A stretch of DNA of 64,000 bases from Salarias fasciatus (lineage: Eukaryota; Chordata; Actinopteri; Blenniiformes; Blenniidae), in the NCBI RefSeq assembly GCF_902148845.1, contig NC_043760.1, forward strand, positions 8,923,822 through 8,987,821, in the 5' to 3' direction. Below are positions 1-10,368 of the stretch, piece by piece. The position numbers and the translations under genes are program-made. The first letter of the stretch is position 1; every line of letters starts with the position of its first letter. The notes under the pieces are model-generated. The model did not search any database. It worked only from the letters and a program-made list of their open reading frames with translations, and had not been told where the DNA came from.

Positions 1-880
1 TTTTCTTTAAGACGGTGGCACGATCATAAAAACCTGAAAATCATGTCAATTTGTCATATTTAATCTTAATAATTGTGACATGTCTTCAAATAAAGTACCT
101 GCTCAAGAAATCTGTGTTTTTTTAATTGACTGTTCCTGTGAGGGAACAATAACAATAATGGGGTTACACAACGGATTGATGGAGGGAGCAGAAGATTTAG
201 TTTCTTATGCTATTGAAGATATAAAGAACGGTCCAACAATAGATGAATGAATCAGTATTTAAAGGAATATTATTCCCCAAACAAGCTATGAAGGAAGAAT
301 AGACTCAGAAATAGGATTACTGCACACACCAAAGTCTCCTGGTTCAAACCAGGTGGATTTCCTGATCCCTAACTTCCACATTAGTTCGATCTGCATCTGT
401 CCCTCCAAATATGAAATATTGGAATTGAAATTGTTGGTTAGTTGGCAAACCTTTTTTTCCCCTCAAGAAGGAGAACTTGTATCAGGGGAAGTTTGTGGAG
501 TAACATCTTCTTTTCAAAGAAAACAGTTCCACAGAGATTCACAGATACAGAAAATATTTTTGCAGCGCATGTACAAACATGCTTTACGATGTAACTCAGT
601 GGGATATGATGGGGGGATTGTGATGGGGGGGTACAACGAAGCTTCGTGGGTGCTCATAATAAAAAAGGTCAAGGACAGGAGAGACTAGAGACAAACATAA
701 AGGACAAAACAGAAAACTGCACAGGCTTTTTGTTGGATAACAGAAACAACACAGAGGCAAGTAGAATTTACAAATATGCATCCACAAGATGACGCAAGAA
801 TAATAAGTAAACAGTTTAAACATTCAGGTGGTGATCGTGCTGCATGAAGGCAGCACAGGCTGTTTACGGTGCTAAAGGAG
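1..880. other. Unannotated left edge
   Basis: No coding exon, RNA gene or recognisable repeat could be supported. The stretch is AT-rich, with short open frames that resemble no family known to me. Confidence 0.4.
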
Positions 881-904
881 GTGGTAGTCTGGGTTGATTT
901 AGTC

Positions 905-1345
905 CATGGGGGGGTTATGGGAGACTGTTCATGAGTGTCTGTCTGTGTTTGCAGTGTGTATGGCCCAGGGGAAGAAGCTGTTTGTCAGTCTGCTAGTGTG
1001 TGATTTTATTGACCTGTAGTGTCTCCCAGAGGGCAGAAGGTCAACCAGGGGGTGGGAAGGGTGTCCCGTGATGGCTTTGGTCCTCCTGAGGCAGCAGGAT
1101 GTGGAGATGTGTTTCAGACTGGACAGGGGGCAGTCGATGATCTTTTGGGCAGTGTTAATGACCCTCTGCACCGCCTTCCTGTCCTCAGCTGTGGAGCCTG
1201 CGTACCACACACTCAGACAGTACGTCAGCACGCTCTCCACAGAGGAGTGATAGAAGGCCAGCAGCAGCTTTGTGTCCAGGTTGTTTTTCCTGAGGACACG
1301 TAGGAAGTGTAGCCGCTGCTGAGTCTTTCTGACCAGGGCCCGAAT
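905..1345 (-). mobile_element. LINE 3' fragment (L2/Maui-like)
   Basis: Read on the minus strand, this encodes the C-terminal end of a non-LTR retrotransposon reverse transcriptase. Recognisable strings are QQRLHFLRVLRKNNL, then YHSSVESVLTYCLSVWYAGS, then LLPSGRHYRSIK. This layout (core, 'CLSVWYAG', then a degenerate 'LPSGRRYRS' tail) is a common fish LINE 3' end that I associate with the L2/Maui group. The element is 5' truncated. The DNA between about 1350 and 1620 continues in the same direction but I could not place it in the element. Confidence 0.6.
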
Positions 1346-2117
1346 GGTGTCAGACCAGGAGTGCCAGGGAGGTCAATAACAACGGTGACAGCACACCACG
1401 TGTCTTCACCAAGGACGACCACATGGCAGTTATTTCTCGGAGGGAGGCAGAGAGTCCAGTGTCGAGCTTGTGGTGGTTGGTCCCAGCTCCACGCAGGAAG
1501 GTGGGGAAGACTGTTGTCTTCCTTCACCCAAGGCCTGATAGATATGTTCTCAATCCTGGATAACTCGGACTTCCTTCCACTTGTCAATCCTCACTCCTCC
1601 TCATTTGCCCCATTGCCCAAGGGCTGCTACCCCTCAACTGTGTCCAAACCGTCCCCTCCACTTGGTAACCACTACTCATGGTTCAGCCAACAGTTCTGGA
1701 CCTTCAGATCACCAACAAGTCATCATGTTGTCCAGTTTAACACAGAAGTAATACACATACATACATGTCTGGAGAGAATTCAGGGTTTGTTTTGTTTATA
1801 GATTGTTGATTTCATCTGAATCTTGAGACATTGGGAAGCGTTATGACTTTCTTCACAGTATAACTTTTCCCATATATTTGATACATTAACACAAACAGTA
1901 ACAGAGAGTAGAATTATAACTACTGGTGAACTGTCCGCGTTTGTGAAAAGGTTATTTGAGGACATACAAACAATGGAGAAGATGAAAGTTTCAGAGGGAG
2001 ATATGTCTGGAGAATGAACTCACTAGAGTAAAGGGAAAAATGAGCTGGATGACAGAGGGGTTGGTCACGAAGCTGTTATAGCTCAGCAGCTTCTCCTCTC
2101 ATCCTCGTTCTGTCAGG

Positions 2118-3213
2118 ATGGAGGAAACTGAGCTCTGCTTCCCGCAGCTCCTCAATGCCTCCTGTTGGAAGCCGAAGCGTCCACTCAGCGAGGCTGTGCT
2201 CATTTACTCTGTGCTGTCCTTCATCTCTCTGCTCACTGCTTCTCTCGACCTGCTCGTCATTATCTCCATCTCCCACTTCAAGTAGCAACTTTTCATCCAC
2301 CTCATGATTGTACACAATTCAATGCACGTTTGCAGCCAGTTGATTTCCTTTTACTACAAATCAGGTAATAACTCATCTGATGTTCCTCTTTTGATGCAGG
2401 CAGCTCCACACTCCCACCAACCTCCTGTTATTGTCTCTGGCTGTCGCAGATTTCTTTGTGGGCCTGAACATGTCCTTTCAGATTGTGCTCACCAACGGCT
2501 GCTGGTTTTTTGGAGACTTTCTGTGCATCTTTTATAATAGTTTGGACTACACCATCACCTCGGCCTCAGTAGGAACCATGGTACTCATATCAGTCGACCG
2601 CTATGTGGCCATTTGTGATCCTCTCCACTACTCCACTAAAGTCACTGTGAGAAGAGTTTCTGTCTGTATTTGTCTCTGTTGGTCTTGTTCTTTTTTGTTC
2701 AGCAGCCTCATTTTGAGAGATAACCTCATACAGCCGGGCCGGTACAACTCCTGCTACGGAGAGTGTGTCGTGGTTATTGACTACTTTATGGGAATTGTTG
2801 ATACAATCTTGACTTTTGTGGGACCTGTTACTGTGATCATAGTCCTGTACATGAGAGTGTTTGTGGTGGCTGTGTCTCAGGCCCGGGCCATGCGCTCTCA
2901 GATTGCTGTCATATTTCAACGTCAACAGACTGTGCATGTTAAAAGATCTGAGATGAAAGCAGCCAGGACTCTGGGTGTAGTTGTTGTTGTTTTTCTCTCA
3001 TGCCTTTGCCCATATTATTGTTCCCTGTTTTCAGACCAGAGCAGCTTCTTTAATGTTATGTCTGTGGCCTTAGAGATCTGGCTGTTCTATCTTAACTCCT
3101 GTCTCAACCCAGTGATTTATGCTTTTTGCTACCCCTGGTTTCTGAAATCTGTTCGGCTGATTGTCACTTTGAAAATATTTCAGCCTCACTCCTGTGATGT
3201 TAACATATTATAA
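2118..3213 (+). CDS. Trace amine-associated receptor (TAAR), two exons
   Basis: Class A G-protein-coupled receptor of the olfactory trace-amine family, which senses volatile amines at the plasma membrane. Exons are 2118-2281 and 2400-3213. The join restores HFK-QLHTPTNLLLL across a GTAGCA donor and a TTTTGATGCAG acceptor, giving 325 residues. Visible landmarks are D72 (D2.50), C97 (disulfide, TM3), D104 (D3.32, the amine-binding aspartate), DRYVAICDPL at 121-130, and the TAAR signature NSCLNPVIYAF with NPxxY ending at Y295, followed by YPWF. The start codon was chosen because MEETELCFPQLLNASCWK is a typical teleost TAAR N-terminus with one N-glycosylation site. The intron lies in the first cytoplasmic loop, and I have the impression that some teleost TAARs share this. 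The frame is intact, so the gene is probably functional. The exact subtype cannot be assigned. Confidence 0.88.
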
Positions 3214-4137
3214 ACACTGAAATTAAATGACTAGTTAGGTAAATAACCTTTTCAACTTGTTATTTATTTATGGTTGTTGTGATTCAGAGTCGTTAAACTG
3301 AGTGTGATTGATGTGTTTGATTTCACATCTTGATTTTGTTAAGGTTTTTGTGTTGCTTCTTCACCAAAATCGCCTTCACATGTCTACCTTTGTTGGTTCT
3401 GTTCTTCGCGGTCGCTGTGTCTCCCCACTGAACAAAAAGTGGTCCAAAATACACCTGTAAGGCATTATCTTTACATTTTACCACTCCACATTAATCAGAA
3501 TCAGATTTTTTGCCTAGTCCAATTGCCCATACAAGGACATTGCTGTGGTGGAGAGACACCAAGGCGGCCATTCATTTCAGGTACATCATTTCAGATCATG
3601 GTTCCTCAGGGAGTCATGATTAGAAGTGAGAGACCAAAAAAAAATTAATCCAATCAACATTTCAACTGGATAAACAGTCAGTGGTGATGATTAATATAAT
3701 TTGTTATATTACAGTGCTGTTCCATGGTGGGTTATTAGTCCTTACCAAAGATTTTACAGTTTTTGTCAGTTTATTCTGGAGCCCAATTTGTGCATCTTTT
3801 CCAGTTCCTCCAATCTTCGGTCCAAAGTCCCTGGAACTCTTCCGGCACGTGGAAAGATGGTGGGGACTGCAGTGCCCAACAAAACCTTCTCTAGTTGTAC
3901 GCTCAACCTCGGTCCTTGCTTCAAGTCAGAGACTCAAAACAGCACATAGTGAGTATCCACTTGTCTCCTGTCCTCTGGACTTGTTTCATCCATCTGTCTC
4001 AAATGTCAGGGTTTTTCAGAAACCTGAAACCAGTTCCAGCACACAGATCACATCCAGTCCATATATGTGGTCCACTGACAACAGGGCCCATTTTCACAAA
4101 AAACACTATCGATAGATTGTCCCACAAATGGAGCAGA
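3214..4137. other. TAAR 3' flank, no gene seen
   Basis: The first ~100 bases are the 3' untranslated region of the receptor gene, and the degenerate copy at 6.5 kb shares them. Beyond that the open frames are short and unrecognised. Confidence 0.4.
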
Positions 4138-4715
4138 AGCACTACCTCCGCCAAGGAGGTTATGTAATCACGTCAGTTTGTTGGTTTGTTTGTTGGTTTG
4201 TTAGCAACATTACGGAAAAAGTTATGGATGGATTGCAATGAAACTTTGTGGAAAGGTGGGTCTTGGGTTCACTTAGAATCCATTAAATTTTGGTGATGAT
4301 CCGGATCACTGTCTGGATCCAGAAATTTTTTTTAAAGAATTCTTTATCATTGAGAGATAGGGCAGTCTTTGACATAGTTCGGCATAACTCAACAATAAAT
4401 GACAAGGGGGCTTAGCAAAAAATTACAGTGTAAGTTCTTCAATGACTCTAATACATCTCAGCTGCTGATCCAGATCACGGAAGTATTCCGGATACCAGGA
4501 TCCAGAAAAGACAAAAATAGGGGGATTCCGGAGTGTCAGTCACTGTGAGGCAACACACTGAGATATGAACATGCAACAAACAGCTTTCTCACATACATTG
4601 TTTGTGTTAGGAAGAAATAAATTTATTTTTTTTATTATATATGGTGTTCTTTTTGTTGATGGTGACTGATTTGAGCTGTGGCGGAGGTCTGCGCTCTGTG
4701 AGTGCCAAATTCTAG
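4138..4715. repeat. Interspersed repeat ('CCGCCAAGGAGGTTATGT' family)
   Basis: The left end carries CCGCCAAGGAGGTTATGT and a GTTTGTTTG-rich stretch. The right end carries GGCGGAGGTCTGCGCTCT. I recall this pair of ends from a widespread interspersed repeat in fish and invertebrate genomes. The middle has paired 'GATCCGGATCAC' and 'GATCCAGAAA' words. It has no coding capacity. I do not know its superfamily. Confidence 0.5.
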
Positions 4716-5094
4716 TTAGCAATATAATATTGTATTAAATTATCTGGAACATATCAAAGACTATTACCCGAGGTCTGTTTTGGTGTCATCAGCACTTCAC
4801 ATAAAAGTGAAATTTTATCTTTAAAATTTCCAGTACATAAATTCTTTGTTAGTCAGAACATAAAACATTTTTGGAGGGGAACAGGTCTGACAATGAGATG
4901 TGGTCTGATATTTTAGGCCAAAGGAAAAAGGCATCTGCTCTACTTCTGTTTGTCTTTTGAATGTCAATGAACAGCATCTGAAAAAGTTTCTATTCCACAA
5001 AGTAAAAGTCTCCCTAACATCCAGATAAACATAATATATACATAAAATAATGCAGTTACGTCACACATCAATGTTTTTATGTAATTATAGATAC

Positions 5095-5345
5095 ATGTTC
5101 TCCAGAAACCCATGAAATTAGGTGTGGGGTTCCCCAAGGTTTATTTTTAGGTCCCATTCTTTTTAACTGTCAACATGCCTTCTCTTGGCGACGTCAGGAG
5201 ACACTATAGAGTTTCCATAGTTACTCTGATGATACATCTCCTGATGACTCAGGGCCAATAGAAAATCCTTCAAACTGTATTTCAGACATTAAGCCATGGA
5301 TGGAAATGAATTTCCTCCAGCTCAACCAGGAAAAAACTGAGTTTA
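5095..5345 (+). mobile_element. Rex1/CR1-type LINE reverse-transcriptase fragment
   Basis: The plus strand reads as a decayed reverse-transcriptase segment: GVPQGLFLGPILF (motif 4), then YSDDTS (a decayed catalytic YADD box), then ISDIKPWMEMNFLQLNQEKT. This string is characteristic of Rex1/Babar LINEs of fishes. It has a frameshift and an internal stop, so it is a dead fragment. It abuts the degenerate TAAR copy and probably helped destroy it. Confidence 0.75.
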
Positions 5346-5356
5346 GACTAAATAGA

Positions 5357-6545
5357 TTACATCATCACCTTGGCCTCACTAGGAACCATGGTACACACAT
5401 CAGTCGACCACTATGAGTCCATTTGTGAGCCTCTCCACCTGTAGCGGAGCCAGAGTGGGGTCAAGGGGGCGGTCGTCCCAGGGCCCACAAGGTCATAGGG
5501 CCCCGTTTCATGTGATGTGTTCACATTTACTCGTAAATAAATTATTATAATAAAATGTGCAGTGTGTGCGAGAAGGTATAGCATATGATTGTGGGCTCCA
5601 ATTTGCCAATTCTTACATTATGGCTATCCATGAATGCATCAGAGCTGTAAGCCAGCGCTGATTGGCTGTGCGGCATGAGCGAATTTTTTCTTTGCACTTT
5701 GATCTGAACTCTTTGGAGGGAAGTTAAACAGTATGCTAAACACTATGCTAGCCGCTAGCGGTACTACCCAAAACCTAACATCGGAGCTACTGGTGAGTCA
5801 GTGAAACCTTCAAAAATATTATCTTTATCAGAATGCTGTGGTCTTAAACACCTGCCTATTTGAATGTGCCTTGTGTTGCTCTCAACTATAAGAGATCGCC
5901 GAGTCTATTTTTTTTCTAATGTACGTGAATTCCAAAAGATATAGATAGCTGTGTCTATATCTGTCTGAATAGATTGTGTAATTTTAGACCAGCTGTGTTC
6001 ATTTTATATTTAGGCTGTATCAAAGATGGTACAAATTTAGCCCGTTATCTGAGATTTCAGCACCATGGACAGCGAACGCTCCGAGATTATTGACACCTGT
6101 GACGGCCAGCGCCCACATACTGCGGAATGGCTGCGCTGCGCCGCGCAGGTCGCAACCCTCACGCAGCACTGGCTGCTTTCTGAGGCATATACTGTAGGTT
6201 TGCTTGGCTCAATTAAAATGAGCATTAGTGTGTTGTTTGACGGTAGGATGAGGTATTGTTTGAATGGTAAAATTACTGTCTTAAGGGCCCTTCAAGAATG
6301 CTCCGCCCCCTCTGTACTGAGACCCACACTCCGCCTCTGCTCTCCGCTACTAAGAAAGCAGCCAGGACTCACATGCATTTCCCCTTATTATTGCTCCCCA
6401 TTCTCAGAACAGAACAGCTTAATTAGTGTTCTGTTCGGCTGATTGTCGCTTTGAAGATTCTTCAACCACACTCCTGTGATGCCAGCATGTTATAGAGAAA
6501 CACTGAAATTAAATTACTGTTACCGTAGTTAACTTTTCAAATCTG
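5357..6545 (+). pseudogene. Degenerate TAAR copy split by an insertion
   Basis: Two pieces match the intact TAAR upstream. Bases 5357-5440 correspond to TM3 through the DRY region (ITSASVGTMVLISVDRY), but the DRY arginine is now histidine. Bases 6352-6545 correspond to the end of TM6 and the C-terminus plus part of the 3' untranslated region, ending in a stop at 6493-6495. The DNA for TM4-TM5 is replaced by an insertion of about 900 bp, and most of TM7 is deleted. No product is possible. The close match of the 3' flank shows a tandem duplication of the intact gene. Confidence 0.85.
5441..6351. mobile_element. DNA-transposon-like insertion inside the TAAR pseudogene
   Basis: The segment begins GTAGCGGAGCCAGAG and ends CTCTGCTCTCCGCTAC. 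Reverse-complemented, the right end reads GTAGCGGAGAGCAGAGG, so the ends form an imperfect terminal inverted repeat. The left end also carries a GGGCCCACAAGG-type stretch reminiscent of hAT elements. An open frame from 6065 shows no recognisable domain. No clean target duplication is visible. Confidence 0.45.
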
Positions 6546-7224
6546 CTGTCTGTTTATTCCGCCTTTGTCTTGATGATTCAATTTATTTGTATCAAAAACT
6601 TCACATTGTGATTATGTGATGGTTGCTGGGTCAAAAGAAAACCTATTTTCAAAGGGTTCTTGGCAAAGCATACAACAAGGTTCTGTTGAAGGGTGTTTTA
6701 AAATACTTTTTGTATTTGGAGCCATCAGCGTGCTTTTACCTTAAACAAGGTCAGATTGAAGCACAGGATCTTTTACCACCTCAATTAAAAACTATCAAAA
6801 CAGTATTTAAAAGTGGGAGGACAAACACTCCTAATTGGCAACAGGAAGTTAGAATGTACTAGTAAAAGAAAAACTTCTTCTTTATGGATTTTGAAATTGA
6901 TTAGGTGTGAATTATTCAAAGATCTAAGATGAATCCTCACATTTTCTAAAACAAGTATTAAAATACTAAATCTTCATGCTGTTGATTTTGGGCGACACAG
7001 TGCTGTTGGGGTGAGCAGGTTCACTGTTGGCTGACCCTTTATTTGTAACTCTTGCACGTTCTCTCTCTTTCTAAGTAGGTTTTCTGTGACTTTGTCGGCA
7101 TTCTACAACAGTCAAGACACTCCTGTTTAGTTATTCAATGACCATAAACTGCCTGGAGGTGCTGCAGTGTCTGGAGAAAACCCACACTGGCATAATACGA
7201 TAAAACTCAAAAAACAAACTTTTA
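6546..7224. other. Intergenic, nothing recognised
   Basis: AT-rich sequence with no supportable gene or repeat. Confidence 0.35.
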
Positions 7225-7748
7225 TTAAAGCTCGTGTCCGGAGTTTTGAAAGAAAGAGGTTTTTTTTTTAATCCAACGTCTCAGGTTCCGCCCTCCCTCT
7301 GCTTTCATGAGCGACCAAGCCACGCCCCTTTAATTGTGCACGCGAGTTATCTGTCGGGTGAAAATGAGAGCCTCCGAGTCCTACAGCATCCTACATGTTT
7401 AGCTGTTTACGGTGGATGTTCAGCAGACAGTGGATATATCCGAGGTAAGCGGGCCGGCTGCTGCGAAGCTAACTCTGCCTGGGCGAGTGCGCGTGCTCTC
7501 TGGCTGCGTGCACACTTTGATTGACGGCACGAGAATGCGGAAGCTCGAAGTCTATTGGCTGACGCTGACCGGCGCTTTTTCGGATAACATGGGGGTCTAT
7601 GAGACGAAGGCGGGGCTCATAAATAAATGTTTATATTGCTTTATGCTAATATTATAGTGCAGTATTGAACAAGACTGACACATTTAAGCTCTGTTGAAAA
7701 ATGATACATACGTTGGAAACGAACGGAAACTCCGGACACGAGCTTTAA
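7225..7748. mobile_element. TTAA-flanked MITE, family 1
   Basis: The 524-bp element has TTAA at both ends and perfect 18-bp inverted termini: AGCTCGTGTCCGGAGTTT on the left, its reverse complement on the right. It has no transposase. TTAA flanks suggest mobilisation by a TTAA-targeting transposase (piggyBac-like is one possibility), though the ends do not match the usual piggyBac CCCT start. The inner 7270-7560 is GC-rich. Confidence 0.75.
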
Positions 7749-7868
7749 TGCTGTGGGACTACCATGATGTTTAAGATTTATTTTGTTATTCAAATAAAAG
7801 CAAACACAGATTAGAATTAAATATTTAAGGCCATCCATGAATTTATCTGTCCCCCAGGCCCAGTTCAC

Positions 7869-8387
7869 TTAAAGGTGCATTGAGGAGTTTGCATGTTTTA
7901 TACGAAACAGCGCCCCCTGCAGGCCTGCAGCTTAGTGAAACACTCGTGCCTGTGGCTCGCGTGCACGGAAGAGGGGAACTCCTTCCTCGTTCTTTTAGTT
8001 GCGCTCGAGTAAAATTTAAGTTTCTTTTACCTGGTGGAGTCTGTGCTGGAGCTGTAGCAGTGCTAGAAGCCAGTCTGTTCTTACTTTCTGGAAGATCCTG
8101 CTTAGTTGTTGCTCACTAAGCATCTGGCGGAGTAATGGCGGACAAAACGAAACCTAAGGAAATCAGGCCAGTCGGAGCGTGCATTACCTCACATCATCTC
8201 AAATTCTCCCCAAAAAAATTCTGGTGCCGGACCGGCACTGCAACTTTCAAGTGACAATTTAGCGCTGTTAGCGGTACTTACAATGAATATGTCAGGGCAC
8301 ATTGTACACAACATTAAAATTGTGTAACATATTTATGGTGGAAAATAAGTATTTTTAAGGTTGTAAAACTCCTTAATGCACCTTTAA
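7869..8387. mobile_element. TTAA-flanked MITE, family 2
   Basis: The 519-bp element is bounded by TTAA. Its ends are AGGTGCATTGAGGAGTTT and the reverse complement of AGGTGCATTAAGGAGTTT, one mismatch in 18. It is non-coding. A third, partial copy lies at 11963. Bases 7907-7925 contain a CTCF-like word (GCAGGGGGCGCTGT on the minus strand). Confidence 0.78.
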
Positions 8388-9195
8388 GTACAAGTTTAAC
8401 ACCAAGTTTCAGATTTGGCAGAACAGAAAGTAAAAATCTGGTTTTGCTCGTCTTTGTTGGATAAAACTCCTCAATCCACATTTGCTTCATGAACATTCGT
8501 CAAATATGAAGAGTGACTGCTCATCAGAGGTTCTCAAGTTCAAACATTGTTCAATCAATCAATCAATCAATGACACTATGTCTGTGAGAGACGGCGTCTG
8601 ATGATGTTTTCCTACTTTTCTTTAGTGCATCCAGTGGATGATAGTTTACTCTCAGTGGTTTTTATGCATTATGCATATTGATCTGTTTTCATTTGAAAGA
8701 ACAGAAAGGTTATTCAGAAAAAGCGATCAAACTGAACACATGAAAAGCTGTTTCCATCACTGCCAATCAAAGGAGGCGCCTTCGAAAATGCTTCATTTTA
8801 ATGATATTTGAATATCAGTGATCCAACAGGCCGAACAATCAAATTCTCAACAACATGAAACTCAGAGCAGAGACTCTAAAATGAAAGAAGGAATGGCGCT
8901 GCTCCACACTCAGTTGACCTCTTTGACCCCTGAGGGGTCACGGACCACAGCTTTGGAACCACTCATGTAGAAAGAGACGGATGAACGGTTTTTGGTGCCT
9001 CTATGGAACATCAGACAAAGTTATTATACTAACAAGGAGTAAATGTTGTGCTCTGTAACAATAGAAATGTTTTCCTTCATAAATATATTTCTTTCTCCAC
9101 TGTAACGACTGTGCAACACTTTGAAACGAGCAAAAGCAGGAAAGGAAACAGCAAAGATGAGCGAGCTTTTGTCCGTGAGCTGCAGAGCGAAGCTG
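8388..9195. other. Intergenic and presumed 3' flank of the viperin exon
   Basis: Contains a short CAAT tandem repeat near 8550-8573. Otherwise nothing is recognised. The part nearest 9195 would be 3' untranslated sequence if the viperin exon was copied with its flank. Confidence 0.35.
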
Positions 9196-9360
9196 CTACC
9201 AGTCCAGCTTCATGTCTGCTTTGCTCCACACATATTTCCCTCCTCTCCTCAGAAACATCTTCTCATAAAAGCCGCTGAGGCAGATGGCCGCCTTCACTCC
9301 CACGTCCGGGATGGACCTGGACGGCTGCTTCCCTCCTCCTCCACAGTCCAGGAAACGCAT
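9196..9360 (-). pseudogene. rsad2: Orphan terminal exon of viperin (rsad2)
   Basis: Read on the minus strand, this 165-bp exon encodes 54 residues beginning [20 protein letters not shown], containing [20 protein letters not shown] and ending KLDW followed by TAG. This matches the last coding exon of viperin, the interferon-induced radical-SAM enzyme that makes the antiviral nucleotide ddhCTP. The length equals the remembered vertebrate exon (54 residues) and the C-terminal tryptophan used for CIAO1 binding is kept. A proper acceptor (TCTCTCTGCTCCAG) precedes it, so this is genomic DNA with its intron edge and not a processed copy. I found no upstream exon (radical-SAM CxxxCxxC, or the SYLILDEY exon) between here and the next gene. 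The call is therefore a partial duplicate or relic. The frame is open, suggesting recent origin or retained use. One aspartate of 'SGFDEKMF' has become tyrosine. Confidence 0.82.
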
Positions 9361-10345
9361 CTGGAGCAGAGAGACACTCCGTCAGCCCCGCGGTTCTGCA
9401 GCAGTCATGGAGCTTTCACTGACTCTTCCATGGAAATATGTCAGGGAGTCACTGGTTAATAGAACAAGACAATAATAATTTAAAAACACTTGAAAATAAT
9501 ACTAGCTTGACTGTCCGGTACGGTGGCCCTGAAGGACAAAGCACAACGTGAAACGGCAATGTACCCAGTAAACAGAAATACATACAAACAAGGACAAACA
9601 TACATGAACATAAAAATACGAGAGTGGCAGTGAGAGAGGAGTGGGTCTCTTTTTAAATCGTGTAAAATCTGCTTTTTTGCATTAAAGAAACTATAATTCA
9701 GTCTTTTTCATTATGGGTACATAAATTCATCAAATATTGAGAGTTTCCACAGACAGGTAACTGAAGTTCAGTCCTTCTCTGATGTCCTTTGTGATTTATG
9801 AGAAAAGATCTGTTCACCAGCTCAGTGAGCTCTCTCCTCATTTATTACATTTCAAGCTCTCTTAAACATGCGAACACAAAGCAGCACATTTCATGAAGTC
9901 AACAGAATTAGAGGAAGTGATCCAGCATCGGTGCCACACACTCCTGGGTTTTCAATCACAGTTTTAGTGAAGAAACAGAAGTGAACCTTTCTCAAAAAAT
10001 CATCAACTCAGGAGAGCATGTAGAAAGGTCAAAAGTCATGCTTAAACCTTGTGGAAAATTATATTCACTAACTGAGGCAATTTATGCTTAAAGATTATTT
10101 TTAACACATGCAAGCCAATTTCCCATGTCTTAAAGTGATTTAATGCCCTGTAAAAAAGACATTTGAAAAACAGATGCTGCTGTTACCGTGATCGGAGGCT
10201 GCTCAGAGACTGCTCCTCTACATTGTTTTGAACTCAAGTTTAATAGGTCACATGTCACAGTTTTAAATACCGGTACTCTTGTTTCAACGTGTTGCTGATT
10301 GCAGTCCATGGAAAATCTTTGTGAATCAGCTCTTAAAGGTCCCAT
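9361..10345. other. Upstream of the viperin exon, no further exon seen
   Basis: I searched the minus strand by eye for the preceding viperin exon and for radical-SAM motifs, without success. Only AT-rich non-coding sequence is visible. A short CTAT microsatellite (about 10346-10369) follows. Confidence 0.4.
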
Positions 10346-10368
10346 CTATCTATCTATCTATCTATCTA

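Noticed and set aside
318-362. CCTGGTTCAAACCAGG, looking like a tRNA T-arm
   Set aside because: No matching acceptor, D-arm or anticodon arm could be folded around it.
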